The notes beneath the pieces are model-generated. The model was not told where the DNA came from. It was given only the letters and a program-made list of their open reading frames with translations, and did not search any database. The translations under genes and the position numbers were made by a program. Below are positions 18,133-27,020 of a DNA stretch of 64,000 nt, one piece after another (the stretch's first letter is position 1; the number at the start of each line of letters is the position of its first letter). Origin of the DNA: Mariaggregatimicrobium sp964498785 (GTDB lineage Bacteria; Zhuqueibacterota; Zhuqueibacteria; Thermofontimicrobiales; Thiofontviventaceae); the NCBI GenBank assembly GCA_964498785.1, contig CAZCJL010000008.1, positions 45,927-109,926 of the forward strand. The letters run 5' to 3'.

Positions 18133-20748
18133 TTAAGAACTTTTTCTTTTAAAATCAAGCGAATTTTTATTTAAAAATATTTCAATACGGTCTCCTTTTT
18201 GAATTTCGCCGTTTAATAACTTTAATGCAAGTGGATTTGTCACCAATTTTTGAATTGTTCGTTTCAAAGGACGGGCGCCAAATACCGGATCATACCCAAC
18301 CTGAGCAAGATAATTTGCAGCTCCGGTACTCAATTCAATTTCTATGCCCTTTTCATGCATCATTTTCACAATATTCCTGAACTGTAGCGTAACGATCTGT
18401 TTGATATTCCCACGCGTCAAAGCATGGAATACAATAATCTCATCCACGCGATTCAGAAATTCCGGTCGTAATGATTGTTTCAATACTTTTTCCATTTCTT
18501 TTTTAATTTCTTCATGCACTTTCTCACGATTTTCATCGGTAATATCTTTTGTTTTTTCCATGATCAAATTAGCGCCGAGATTCGACGTCATGATAATGAT
18601 TGTGTTCGTGAAATTCACGGTACGACCTTTATTATCAGTTAAGCGGCCGTCATCCAGGATTTGTAGCAGAATATTAAACACTTCAGGATGTGCTTTCTCA
18701 ATTTCATCGAGTAAAACCACAGAATATGGTCTGCGCCGCACTGCCTCGGTTAATTGTCCGCCTTCTTCATAGCCGACATATCCCGGAGGCGCTCCCACCA
18801 GTCGGGAAACAGAATGACGTTCCATGTATTCGGACATGTCAATACGAACCATCGCTTTTTCATCATCGAACAGAAATTCGGCCAAAGATCGCGCAAGCTC
18901 GGTTTTTCCCACTCCGGTTGATCCGAGAAAAATGAATGAGCCGATAGGTCGCTCCTGATCCTGTAACCCGGCGCGGGCTCTGCGAATTGCATCTGCGACT
19001 GCATTCACAGCTTCATTCTGGTCCACCAACCGCTGATGAATCCGGTCCTCCATTTTAGTTAATTTCTCGCGCTCCGACTCAAGCATTTGAGATACCGGAA
19101 TACCAGTCCAACGGGAAACAATTTCAGAAATATCTTCTTCATCCACTTCTTCTTTCAACATTTTTCGTTCTTTCTGAAGGTCAATTAATCTGGCATTTTC
19201 CTCTTCTAATTGTTTCTGATATTCAATCAACTTTCCGTAGCGTAACTCCGCAGCTTTGCTCAAATCTCCTTCCCGTTCTGCTTTTACCGACTCTGTTTTA
19301 ACCTGATCTATCTTCCCTTTTGTTTCGCGAATCCGGCTGATTACTTCTTTTTCCATCTGCCAATGTGCGCGCAACTCTTTTCGTTTCTCGTCCAGGTTTG
19401 CTATTTCCTGTTTAATATCTTTTAGGCGTTTATTTGCAGCATCATTTTTTTCTTTTTTGATGCCTTCCCGTTCGATTTCTAACTGCCGAATTCGTCGTTC
19501 AACTTCATCCAGTTCTTCTGGCATACTATCAATTTCAATTCTCAATTTTGATGCTGCTTCATCGATCAAATCTACGGCTTTATCCGGTAAAAACCGATCA
19601 GCAATGTAGCGTTTTGACAATGTTGCCGCAGCTACAATGGCAGAATCAAGAATTCTAACACCATGATGAACTTCATATTTTTCTTTGATTCCGCGCAGAA
19701 TGGAAATTGTATCTTCTACAGACGGCTCATCAACAAAAACCGGCTGGAATCGTCTTTCCAATGCGGCGTCTCTTTCAATATATTTTCGATATTCATCTAA
19801 TGTTGTTGCGCCCACACAACGCAATTCACCCCGCGCCAACGCGGGTTTCAGCATATTAGATGCATCAACAGAACCTTCTGCCGCTCCTGCGCCAACCAGC
19901 GTATGCAACTCATCGATGAACAGAATAATTTCACCCTCAGCCTGCTGAATTTCATTTAGCACGGCTTTCAAACGCTCCTCAAATTCACCGCGGAATTTTG
20001 CACCTGCAATAAGCGCGCCCATATCCAGAGCGATGATTCTTTTCGTTTTCAAATTTTCCGGAACATCTCCCTCGACGATCCGGTGCGCCAGTCCTTCAGC
20101 GATCGCTGTTTTTCCGACGCCCGGTTCACCAATCAGCACCGGATTATTTTTCGTCCGGCGAGATAATACCTGGAGCACTCGTCTGATTTCATCATCCCTA
20201 CCGATAACAGGGTCCAGTTTTCCCTTTCGGGCCAGGTCATTCAAGTCCCGGCCATACTTTTTTAGCGCCTGATATTTCCCTTCCGGGCTTTGATCCGTTA
20301 CTCGTTGGTTGCCCCTTATTTCCTTTAAAACTTTCAGGATCGTACTCCGGCTCACACCCTGTTCTTTTAGTAAAGCAGAAATTAACTCTCCTTTTTCCAC
20401 AAGTCCGATCAACAGGTGTTCTGTGCTAACATATTCATCTCGCAGTTGATTTGTTTCTTTTATCGCCTGTTCAAATACTCTGTTCATTTCTTGTGAAATA
20501 TATAACTGCCCAATACTCCCCCCGGATACCCGAGGAATTTTTTCGAGCAACTCTGTTGCTCGCTGTTTAATCAACTCTATATTTCCACCGATTTTCTTAA
20601 TGATGGATACGACAATCCCATCAGTTTGGTCTATGAGAGCCAATAGTAAATGTTCTGGACTAATCTGCTGATGGCTATGCTCATTAGCAATCGATTGTGC
20701 TTTTTGAATCGCTTCCTGTGATTTAATCGTAAATTTATCTAATGTCAT
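18133..20748 (-). CDS. clpB: ClpB disaggregase
   Basis: This is an 871-residue Hsp100 chaperone of normal length. It has an N-terminal Clp domain (two repeats, 1-145), AAA-1 with Walker A GEPGVGKT (about 206-213), a coiled-coil middle domain (about 410-525) rich in Glu/Lys heptads, AAA-2 with GSTGVGKT (about 609-616) and a C-terminal small domain. With DnaK, DnaJ and GrpE, encoded just upstream, it reactivates aggregated proteins in the cytosol. It lies 105 bases after dnaK, beyond a strong hairpin terminator, so its expression may depend on read-through or on its own weak promoter. Confidence 0.97.
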   Translation of the reverse strand: MTLDKFTIKSQEAIQKAQSIANEHSHQQISPEHLLLALIDQTDGIVVSIIKKIGGNIELIKQRATELLEKIPRVSGGSIGQLYISQEMNRVFEQAIKETNQLRDEYVSTEHLLIGLVEKGELISALLKEQGVSRSTILKVLKEIRGNQRVTDQSPEGKYQALKKYGRDLNDLARKGKLDPVIGRDDEIRRVLQVLSRRTKNNPVLIGEPGVGKTAIAEGLAHRIVEGDVPENLKTKRIIALDMGALIAGAKFRGEFEERLKAVLNEIQQAEGEIILFIDELHTLVGAGAAEGSVDASNMLKPALARGELRCVGATTLDEYRKYIERDAALERRFQPVFVDEPSVEDTISILRGIKEKYEVHHGVRILDSAIVAAATLSKRYIADRFLPDKAVDLIDEAASKLRIEIDSMPEELDEVERRIRQLEIEREGIKKEKNDAANKRLKDIKQEIANLDEKRKELRAHWQMEKEVISRIRETKGKIDQVKTESVKAEREGDLSKAAELRYGKLIEYQKQLEEENARLIDLQKERKMLKEEVDEEDISEIVSRWTGIPVSQMLESEREKLTKMEDRIHQRLVDQNEAVNAVADAIRRARAGLQDQERPIGSFIFLGSTGVGKTELARSLAEFLFDDEKAMVRIDMSEYMERHSVSRLVGAPPGYVGYEEGGQLTEAVRRRPYSVVLLDEIEKAHPEVFNILLQILDDGRLTDNKGRTVNFTNTIIIMTSNLGANLIMEKTKDITDENREKVHEEIKKEMEKVLKQSLRPEFLNRVDEIIVFHALTRGNIKQIVTLQFRNIVKMMHEKGIEIELSTGAANYLAQVGYDPVFGARPLKRTIQKLVTNPLALKLLNGEIQKGDRIEIFLNKNSLDFKRKSS

Positions 20749-20770
20749 ATATCATCACCTTCCTTTTCGT

Positions 20771-20807
20771 TATTTAAAAAAAGCGAGGCTAAATAACCTC
20801 GCTTTTT
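20771..20807 (-). terminator. Terminator/attenuator between dnaK and clpB
   Basis: A perfect 11-bp inverted repeat (20778-20788 and 20797-20807, AAAAAGCGAGG and its complement) with an 8-base loop, flanked by A- and T-runs, so it can terminate in both directions. It sits 46 bases after the dnaK stop and about 30 bases before the clpB start. Confidence 0.85.
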
Positions 20808-20853
20808 CGCGCCCCCGCAAAATATCACATACATTTCAAAATCAACATATATA

Positions 20854-22797
20854 CTATTTCTTATCTTTATCTTCATCGTCAACAACTTCAAAATCTGCTT
20901 CTTCCACATTACCTTTATCATCATCAGAAGTTTTGCCCTGCTGCTGCTGTTGTTGCTGTTCATCTGCGCCAGTTTCACCAGTCGCTCCTTCAGCGCCAGC
21001 AGTTTGTTGATATATCTTAGCAGAAACTTCATTCCATATTTTTTCGAGGGCTTCAACACTTGATTTTATCTCATCGGTATTATCACCTTTTAACGCTTCT
21101 TTGACGCGCCCAGTAGCAGCTTCAAGCTTATTCTTTGATTCGGAATCAATTTTATCGCCCATTTCCTGTATATTCTTTTCAGTCTGATAGATCATCTGAT
21201 CTGCTCTGTTTTTCGTTTCAATGGATTCTCGTTTTCGTTTGTCATCTGCAGCGTGCGTTTTTGCATCATTTACCATATTATCAATTTCTTCCTTAGATAA
21301 TCCGGTGGATGCTTCAATTCGAATGGATTGTTGTTTATTGGTTGCTTTATCTTTTGCCGAGACATTGAGAATACCATTAGCGTCAATATCAAATATCACT
21401 TCAATTTGAGGAATGCCGCGCGGCGCCGGCGGGATTCCGTCGAGATGAAATCGTCCCAACGTTCGGTTGCCGGTCGCCATTTCTCGTTCACCCTGCAAGA
21501 TGTGAATTTCTACAGACGGTTGACTATCCGAAGCTGTGGAAAATATTTCCGATTTTCGAGTCGGGATTGTGGTATTTTTCTCGATCAATTTAGTAAAAAC
21601 ACCGCCTAATGTTTCGATTCCGAGAGAAAGCGGTGTAACATCGAGTAACAGTACATCCGAAACATCACCTGCTAAAACACCACCCTGAATTGCAGCGCCA
21701 ATGGCAACGACTTCGTCCGGGTTTACTCCTTTATGCGGATCTTTTTGAAACAAATCTTTAACAATTTGCTGTACTTTTGGCATTCGGGTTGAACCACCAA
21801 CCAATACAACCTCATCGATATCGCCCGGAGACATGCCCGCATCTCGTAGTGCGTTTTTACAAGGTGCAATTGTTCTTTCAAACAGGTCATTACATAATTG
21901 TTCAAACCTGGATCGGGATAACGTCATATTTAAATGTTTCGGTCCCGAATCTGTGGCTGTGATAAATGGCAAATTAATATCAGTTTGAGAAACTGTTGAT
22001 AATTCACATTTTGCTTTCTCAGCCGCTTCTTTCAATCGCTGCAAAGCCATCGGGTCTTTAGAAAGGTCAACTCCTTCCTGCCTGACAAACTCATCCACCA
22101 TCCAATCGATGATTTTCTGGTCAAAGTCATCACCACCAAGATGCGTATCACCGTTCGTTGATTTTACCTCAAAAACACCATCGCCAATTTCAAGGATCGA
22201 AATATCAAAAGTTCCGCCACCGAGGTCAAACACAGCAATTTTCTCATCTTTTTTCTTATCTAATCCATAGGCAAGAGATGCGGCTGTCGGTTCGTTTATA
22301 ATCCGTTGCACCTTAAGACCAGAAATTTCACCAGCTTCTTTTGTCGCCTGTCGCTGACTGTCATTAAAATAAGCAGGAACAGTAATAACAGCTTCTGTTA
22401 CTTTCTCACCCAGGTAATCTTCAGCGGTTTGTTTCATTTTTTGCAAAACCATGGCAGAAATTTCTTGCGGTGAATACTCTTTATCTTTAATTTTTACTCG
22501 CGCAACGTCATTTTTTCCACGAACGATTTTGTAAGGGACTTCATCTATTTCTGTCCCAACTTCGTCATAACGTCTTCCCATAAAACGTTTAATAGAATAA
22601 ATTGTATTTTCAGGATTTGTAATAGCCTGCCTTTTTGCTACCTGCCCTGCCAGCCGTTCTCCATCTTTTGTGAATGCCACGACAGACGGAGTTGTTCTTC
22701 CACCTTCGGAATTAGAAATTACAACAGGTTCTCCGCCCTCCATCACAGCTACGCATGAGTTAGTTGTTCCTAAATCTATTCCTATTATTTTACCCAT
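20854..22797 (-). CDS. dnaK: DnaK (Hsp70)
   Basis: This is a 647-residue Hsp70 with the full signature set: IGIDLGTTNSCVAV at the N-terminus, IFDLGGGTFDIS-type motif (AVFDLGGGTFDISIL, about 192-206), VLVGGSTRMPKV (about 335-346), an acidic substrate-binding domain and a variable C-terminal tail. The tail has a seven-glutamine run and ends EEADFEVVDDEDKDKK, the usual EEVD-like acidic end. It works with DnaJ and GrpE from the neighbouring operon. Its leader carries a consensus sigma54 element and a GGAGG ribosome-binding site about 7 bases before the ATG. No CIRCE operator or sigma32-like promoter was seen. Confidence 0.98.
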   Translation of the reverse strand: MGKIIGIDLGTTNSCVAVMEGGEPVVISNSEGGRTTPSVVAFTKDGERLAGQVAKRQAITNPENTIYSIKRFMGRRYDEVGTEIDEVPYKIVRGKNDVARVKIKDKEYSPQEISAMVLQKMKQTAEDYLGEKVTEAVITVPAYFNDSQRQATKEAGEISGLKVQRIINEPTAASLAYGLDKKKDEKIAVFDLGGGTFDISILEIGDGVFEVKSTNGDTHLGGDDFDQKIIDWMVDEFVRQEGVDLSKDPMALQRLKEAAEKAKCELSTVSQTDINLPFITATDSGPKHLNMTLSRSRFEQLCNDLFERTIAPCKNALRDAGMSPGDIDEVVLVGGSTRMPKVQQIVKDLFQKDPHKGVNPDEVVAIGAAIQGGVLAGDVSDVLLLDVTPLSLGIETLGGVFTKLIEKNTTIPTRKSEIFSTASDSQPSVEIHILQGEREMATGNRTLGRFHLDGIPPAPRGIPQIEVIFDIDANGILNVSAKDKATNKQQSIRIEASTGLSKEEIDNMVNDAKTHAADDKRKRESIETKNRADQMIYQTEKNIQEMGDKIDSESKNKLEAATGRVKEALKGDNTDEIKSSVEALEKIWNEVSAKIYQQTAGAEGATGETGADEQQQQQQQGKTSDDDKGNVEEADFEVVDDEDKDKK

Positions 22798-22867
22798 TTA
22801 AAACCTCCAACATCTAAATTCTATATTCTTCGTCTATAATTAATTGCTAAAATTTCGGATAAATAAA

Positions 22868-22883
22868 TGCAACCATTGTGCCA
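22868..22883 (-). promoter_or_regulatory. Sigma54 (-24/-12) promoter for dnaK
   Basis: The minus strand reads TGGCACAATGGTTGCA, an exact match to the sigma54 consensus TGGCACR-N4-TTGCW, with GG and GC separated by the required 10 bases. The expected start site lies near 22857, giving a leader of about 60 bases before the dnaK ATG. The position is just where a promoter is needed, after the fmdB-like gene's terminator. Confidence 0.75.
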
Positions 22884-22885
22884 TT

Positions 22886-22936
22886 TAAAAACGAAATGCG
22901 TAACCGTTTGATTAATTAATTGTTACGCATTTCGTT
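22886..22936 (-). terminator. Perfect 15-bp inverted repeat before dnaK (terminator or enhancer)
   Basis: Arms 22890-22904 and 22922-22936 (AACGAAATGCGTAAC and its exact complement) flank a 17-base AT-rich loop, followed on the minus strand by TTTTT. As RNA it fits a terminator for the fmdB-like gene. As DNA it is a palindrome directly upstream of the sigma54 element and could also bind an activator. Confidence 0.7.
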
Positions 22937-22981
22937 GCATGTTATTTGTTACCAAAAAACATTAAAATATCTGCCGTTATG

Positions 22982-23272
22982 TCATGCTTTTTCTGTCATA
23001 TTGTTAACAGTTTTGGTTTTTTCACTACTTTTACTTACAGAGCTGTCAGTCGGAATTTTTTCGACTTTAGACTTTTGTTTTTTGTACTTATCGCTTCGAT
23101 AATCAGTAATATAAAATCCGGATCCTTTAAAAATAAATCCATTTCCCGCGCTAATAATGCGATGCACATGTCCATTGCACTTCGGACAAATTGACAAAGC
23201 ATCGGCCGTGATTTGCTGAAACTCATCGAAATGATACCCGCATTCATCACATACATACTCGTACGTCGGCAT
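22982..23272 (-). CDS. FmdB-type zinc-ribbon protein
   Basis: This is a 96-residue protein opening with MPTYEYVCDECGYHFD and a second pair in CPKCNGHVHR, the CxxC...CxxC zinc ribbon of the FmdB/putative regulatory protein family. After the conserved RIISAGNGFIFKGSGFYITDYR stretch the tail is Lys/Ser-rich and low in complexity, as in other members. It lies 25 bases after htrA at the end of the grpE-dnaJ-htrA operon. FmdB proteins are small, widely conserved and of unknown precise role. A second member of a zinc-dependent stress operon would make sense here but is not shown. Confidence 0.85.
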   Translation of the reverse strand: MPTYEYVCDECGYHFDEFQQITADALSICPKCNGHVHRIISAGNGFIFKGSGFYITDYRSDKYKKQKSKVEKIPTDSSVSKSSEKTKTVNNMTEKA

Positions 23273-23297
23273 CTGTATATCTCCTATATATCAATTG

Positions 23298-24839
23298 TTA
23301 CTCTTTTGGAATTTTGAATGATACATAGTAATGATCATTCCCTTTTTTCAGGCGAATAAATACAATACCCCTTGGTTTAATTGAATCTAAGACTTCATTA
23401 AAATCGCTAACGTTTTTTATTTTCTTTCGATTAATTTCCTTAATCAAATCTCCCTCTCGGATTCCTTCGCGAAAAGCGATACTCGCGCGACTGACATAGG
23501 TTACAACAACGCCTTGCTCTTTTTCGTAGCCATAACGATTTTCCAGATCAGATGTCAGAGACTCCACCTTGATACCTAGTTTTTCAGAGCTTTTCGCTTC
23601 CCGGCCGGAGGCAACTGCTTCCTTGTCATCGGGTCGTTCTCCCAGGGCGGTCTCGACACTAATGATCTTATCTCCTCTTTTTACCTTAAATATAACTTTT
23701 TTATTCGGCTCTGTAGAGGCAATCATTAAAGTTAAATGCGTCTGATCACGAACTTCTTTACCATCAAATTCGAGAATTACGTCTTCCACTTTAAAACCAG
23801 CTTTTTCAGCCGGGCTATCTTCAAGAACCTGAGCCACAAGAGCGCCGCGGGCTTCCTTTAAATCCAGCGCTTGAGCCATTTCATCATCAATGCCCTGGAT
23901 CATGACGCCCAACCAGCCACGCACAACATGCCCTTTTTCAATCAGCATTTCCATAACATGGCGTGCCATATTAACAGGGATCGCAAAACCAATTCCGACA
24001 TTCCCTCCGCTTCCGGAAATGATTGCAGTGTTAATGCCAATCAACTCACCCCGTAAATTGACAAGAGCGCCACCGCTATTTCCCGGATTAATGGCAGCAT
24101 CGGTTTGAATAAAATCTTCATACTGAGCCAATTGAAAATTTGATCGTCCTTTTGCGCTGATGATGCCATGAGTTACCGTATGTTCCAACTGTGCTGAAAA
24201 CGGGTTCCCGATTGCCAAAGCCAATTGCCCGACTTGAATTTTATCAGAGTCTCCCAGGCGAATAGCAGGTAAATTTTTCTCGTCAATTTTAATCACAGCA
24301 ACATCGGTTTTCGCGTCTGCACCAATAATTTGGGCATCGTATTTTTTATTACCAATGGTAAGAACTGTTATTTCATCTGCATCTTTAATCACATGATTGT
24401 TTGTAATAATATATCCGTCCGAACTAATAATAACTCCGGATCCTAATCCTTGTTGTCTAAATTCCTCTTCCTCCGGGAGCTGCCGGCCTCGATCTCTTCT
24501 GCCATCAGGTGTTTGAAAAAAATGTCTAAAAAAATCATCATTAAAGAAATCTGAAAAAGGATTGTTTCGCCGGTATTTGATAATTCTTGCACTGGTTATT
24601 GTAACAACAGATGGTTTTACTTCTCTTGCAACATTCACAAAAGCGTTTTCTAACCCGGCTAAATCTACGCCTGATTGCAACGGATCTTTACTTGATCCGA
24701 GTGCAACGACTTTATTTTTATCCTGTTGTGAAGCGACACTGCTATCGGTCCATTCAAAATTCGATGCGATAATTAAACCGGCAATAACTCCAATGAATAT
24801 AGACCCTACAACCACCAACATTATTTTATGTGATTTCAT
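23298..24839 (-). CDS. HtrA/DegP serine protease, canonical triad
   Basis: This is a 513-residue periplasmic protease-chaperone. An N-terminal signal or anchor (6-26) is followed by a trypsin-like domain with catalytic His149 (NNHV), Asp179 (KTDVAV) and Ser255 (GNSGGAL), then PDZ1 (about 305-395) and PDZ2 (about 420-510). A PFSDFFNDDFFRHFF segment before the protease domain resembles the regulatory LA loop. HtrA degrades misfolded envelope proteins. It lies 45 bases after dnaJ, placing envelope and cytoplasmic stress genes in one transcription unit. Compare the paralogue at 27021. Confidence 0.93.
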   Translation of the reverse strand: MKSHKIMLVVVGSIFIGVIAGLIIASNFEWTDSSVASQQDKNKVVALGSSKDPLQSGVDLAGLENAFVNVAREVKPSVVTITSARIIKYRRNNPFSDFFNDDFFRHFFQTPDGRRDRGRQLPEEEEFRQQGLGSGVIISSDGYIITNNHVIKDADEITVLTIGNKKYDAQIIGADAKTDVAVIKIDEKNLPAIRLGDSDKIQVGQLALAIGNPFSAQLEHTVTHGIISAKGRSNFQLAQYEDFIQTDAAINPGNSGGALVNLRGELIGINTAIISGSGGNVGIGFAIPVNMARHVMEMLIEKGHVVRGWLGVMIQGIDDEMAQALDLKEARGALVAQVLEDSPAEKAGFKVEDVILEFDGKEVRDQTHLTLMIASTEPNKKVIFKVKRGDKIISVETALGERPDDKEAVASGREAKSSEKLGIKVESLTSDLENRYGYEKEQGVVVTYVSRASIAFREGIREGDLIKEINRKKIKNVSDFNEVLDSIKPRGIVFIRLKKGNDHYYVSFKIPKE

Positions 24840-24884
24840 TTGTTCCTCCTCATATTGGAATAAATATTTAATTCATATTTATTG

Positions 24885-25988
24885 CTACTTTTCCTTTTTT
24901 TCATTTGATTGCTGACGCAATTTAATTGTTACGTAAAGATTTCCTTTGCCACTCTTTGATTCAACCCCATGCCCTTTTAGCCGAAAACTTTTGCCATCTT
25001 TAGTGTTAGGAGGAAGTTTAATCTCCAATTTCTTTCCATAAGGTGTTCGGATGCGTAATTTCGTTCCTGTTTCAGCTTTGTCAGTATCCACCGGAATTTC
25101 ACAATAAAGATCATTTCCATTGCGGTTAAAAAATCGATGCGGCTTGATCTTGATTGTTAAATAGATATCTCCAGGCACACCTTTATTAGTTCCGGGATTT
25201 CCCTGACCTTTCAATCGTAACTTTGCTCCTTCCTGAATACCGCGCGGGATATTAACCGCTAATCTTTTTTGTGTATGTACAACACCGCGTCCGTTGCATT
25301 GATTGCATGGATTTTTAATAATTTGTCCCCTACCGTAACATTGAGGACAGGGACGGTTGACAGCAAAAAAGCCCTGAGACATCGAAATAGAACCTGTCCC
25401 GTGACATGTGGGGCATATTTCCGGTCTTGATCCCGGACTGGCGCCAGAGCCGTGACAGACCGGACAATTCTCCTCCCGGGAGACGTTTATATACTGCTTA
25501 CCACCGTTAAGCGCTAATTCAAATGGTATCGTAATTGTTGAATAAATATCTTCACCAGTTTGTTTGCCAGTTCGTCGAGTTTTTTTAACGCGTCCGCGTC
25601 GATCAAAAAGGTCTCCGAGAATATCACCCAAACCAAATCCAGCAGAACCGAACATATCTTCAAAAGATAAATTTTCTGTTCTTTGATATTCGTCATGGCC
25701 CGGCCCCCAGAAATCATTGATGTTTGAAAAATCAAATCCGCCGTTAGCGCCGCCTGCGCCCGCACCAAAAGCGCCCATTTTCCGCATCTGATCGTACTTT
25801 TTTCTCTTTTCAGGCTTGCTAAGAACGCTGTAAGCCTCAGAAATCTCTTTAAAAAGGGACTCTGCTTCCTTGTCACCTTTATTAGCGTCCGGGTGATACT
25901 TTTTTGCCTGTTCACGATAAGCTCGTTTTATTTCACTGGTATCGGCATCTTCTTTTACACCCAATATGTCGTAATAGTCTTTCGCCAT
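24885..25988 (-). CDS. dnaJ: DnaJ co-chaperone
   Basis: This is a 367-residue type I Hsp40: J domain (1-70) with the HPD motif (KKYHPDANKG), a Gly/Phe-rich linker (about 71-120), four zinc-binding CxxCxGxG repeats (CPVCHGSG, CPTCHGTG, CPQCYGRG, CNQCNGRG, about 175-240) and the C-terminal substrate domains. It stimulates DnaK ATPase and delivers clients. It is 15 bases after grpE. Length and motifs are normal. Confidence 0.97.
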   Translation of the reverse strand: MAKDYYDILGVKEDADTSEIKRAYREQAKKYHPDANKGDKEAESLFKEISEAYSVLSKPEKRKKYDQMRKMGAFGAGAGGANGGFDFSNINDFWGPGHDEYQRTENLSFEDMFGSAGFGLGDILGDLFDRRGRVKKTRRTGKQTGEDIYSTITIPFELALNGGKQYINVSREENCPVCHGSGASPGSRPEICPTCHGTGSISMSQGFFAVNRPCPQCYGRGQIIKNPCNQCNGRGVVHTQKRLAVNIPRGIQEGAKLRLKGQGNPGTNKGVPGDIYLTIKIKPHRFFNRNGNDLYCEIPVDTDKAETGTKLRIRTPYGKKLEIKLPPNTKDGKSFRLKGHGVESKSGKGNLYVTIKLRQQSNEKKEK

Positions 25989-26003
25989 AAATAACTATGT
26001 TAT

Positions 26004-26576
26004 TCACTCCTTTTTAAATACTTTCACTTTCGCTGGTCTCAACAATTTTGATTTAAACAAATAACCCTTTTCCCATTCCTCCAAAACTATGTTATCCTCG
26101 CCATCCTCCCCCTTTTCTATAACGACCGCCTCGTGCCATTCCGGGTCAAATTCTTCTCCCACAGCATCTATCGGTTCAAGACCTTCGTTTTCTAATATGG
26201 TAATAAGCTTTGCATAAATCAACTTATTCACATTTAATTGTGCTTCTTCGATATGTTGCGAATTATCAAACATCCTCTCAAAATCATCAATAACTGGCAA
26301 AAATTTACCAATCAAGTCACTTTTAACAAAATCGGAAAGTTCTATCCTCTCCCTCCGGACTCGTTTCTTATAATTTTCAAATTCAGCTTTTAACCGTTGC
26401 AACATATCAAAATAATCGCGGTCATCAGACTCTGGTTTTTCTGAAGCCTGCTGGCTCTCCGTTAAATCTTGCTGTTGCAGATCACCATCCTTGTTTTCCA
26501 AGTCCTTGCTTTCATTTTTTTTTTCATTTGAAATTGGTACATCATACGCATCATCATATTTTTTCTTATTTGTCAT
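26004..26576 (-). CDS. grpE: GrpE nucleotide-exchange factor
   Basis: This is a 190-residue protein with a charged, disordered N-terminus (1-55), a long helix (about 58-110, LKAEFENYKKRVRRERIEL) and the C-terminal beta domain with VGEEFDPEWHEAV and the final KLLRPAKVKV motif that defines GrpE. It releases ADP from DnaK. It is the first gene of a grpE-dnaJ-htrA-fmdB operon; GGAG lies 7 bases before the ATG. No CIRCE element was seen upstream. Confidence 0.96.
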   Translation of the reverse strand: MTNKKKYDDAYDVPISNEKKNESKDLENKDGDLQQQDLTESQQASEKPESDDRDYFDMLQRLKAEFENYKKRVRRERIELSDFVKSDLIGKFLPVIDDFERMFDNSQHIEEAQLNVNKLIYAKLITILENEGLEPIDAVGEEFDPEWHEAVVIEKGEDGEDNIVLEEWEKGYLFKSKLLRPAKVKVFKKE

Positions 26577-26775
26577 TCGTTTACTCCATTTGTTTACACT
26601 ATTTGTGTGGCCATTTTTCTATAAGACGGCAATTGTTTTTAAAAAGATTTATTGACAAAAATTATGCCAGCACATTTCTTTATCTCTTATCATTATTTTT
26701 ATCAGAAAGTTAGCTCGCATAAAAATACAATATAAATTCTTATATACAAAAAAAAGGCCTGACATTTTGACAGAC

Positions 26776-26813
26776 AAAAAAAAGGCACAGAATTTTTAGA
26801 AGAATTCTGTGCC
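26776..26813 (-). terminator. Terminator of the second htrA gene
   Basis: GGCACAGAATT and its complement (26784-26794 and 26803-26813) form an 11-bp stem, followed on the minus strand by eight T. It lies about 210 bases after the htrA-like stop, with the dispersed repeat in between, so the repeat would be transcribed. Confidence 0.85.
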
Positions 26814-26857
26814 GTTAAAATTTGCCTAAAATTTCAAATCAAGATATTGATATTTAG

Positions 26858-27004
26858 CCTGCATTATTCACAAAGCGTGTCACAGAAAAACAGCAACGTG
26901 TGTGCATATTACTTTTCAAACTGAGTTAAGAAAAATTCGAGTTGCTATTATAGTTTGCGTAACGTTTTGAAAATAAAAACGCTGTGTACTCTGAGCCTCT
27001 GTGG
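26858..27004 (-). repeat. Dispersed non-coding repeat, copy A
   Basis: A 147-bp sequence that is nearly identical, in inverted orientation, to 57648-57807. Shared blocks include CCACAGAGGCTCAGAG, ATTTTCAAAACGTTACGCAAA, CTTAACTCAGTTTGAAAAGT and TTGTGAATAATGCAGG. This copy lacks about 17 bases (the CCTCTGTGCTTCTGTGG arm) present in the other. Confidence 0.9.
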
Positions 27005-27020
27005 GTATTAATTTTTCAGG

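Larger units (their letters stand above)
26577..27020. other. 444-bp gap between htrA paralogue and grpE
   Basis: This gap holds the grpE leader, a sigma54-like but imperfect element at 26654-26669 (minus strand TGGCATAATTTTTGTC: -24 GG kept, -12 GC replaced by GT), the terminator of the second htrA gene and one copy of a dispersed repeat. No credible small gene was found. Confidence 0.6.

Noticed and set aside
22798..22990. CIRCE (HrcA) operator at dnaK or grpE
   Set aside because: No TTAGCACTC-N9-GAGTGCTAA-like repeat is present upstream of dnaK or grpE; the palindrome found has a different sequence.
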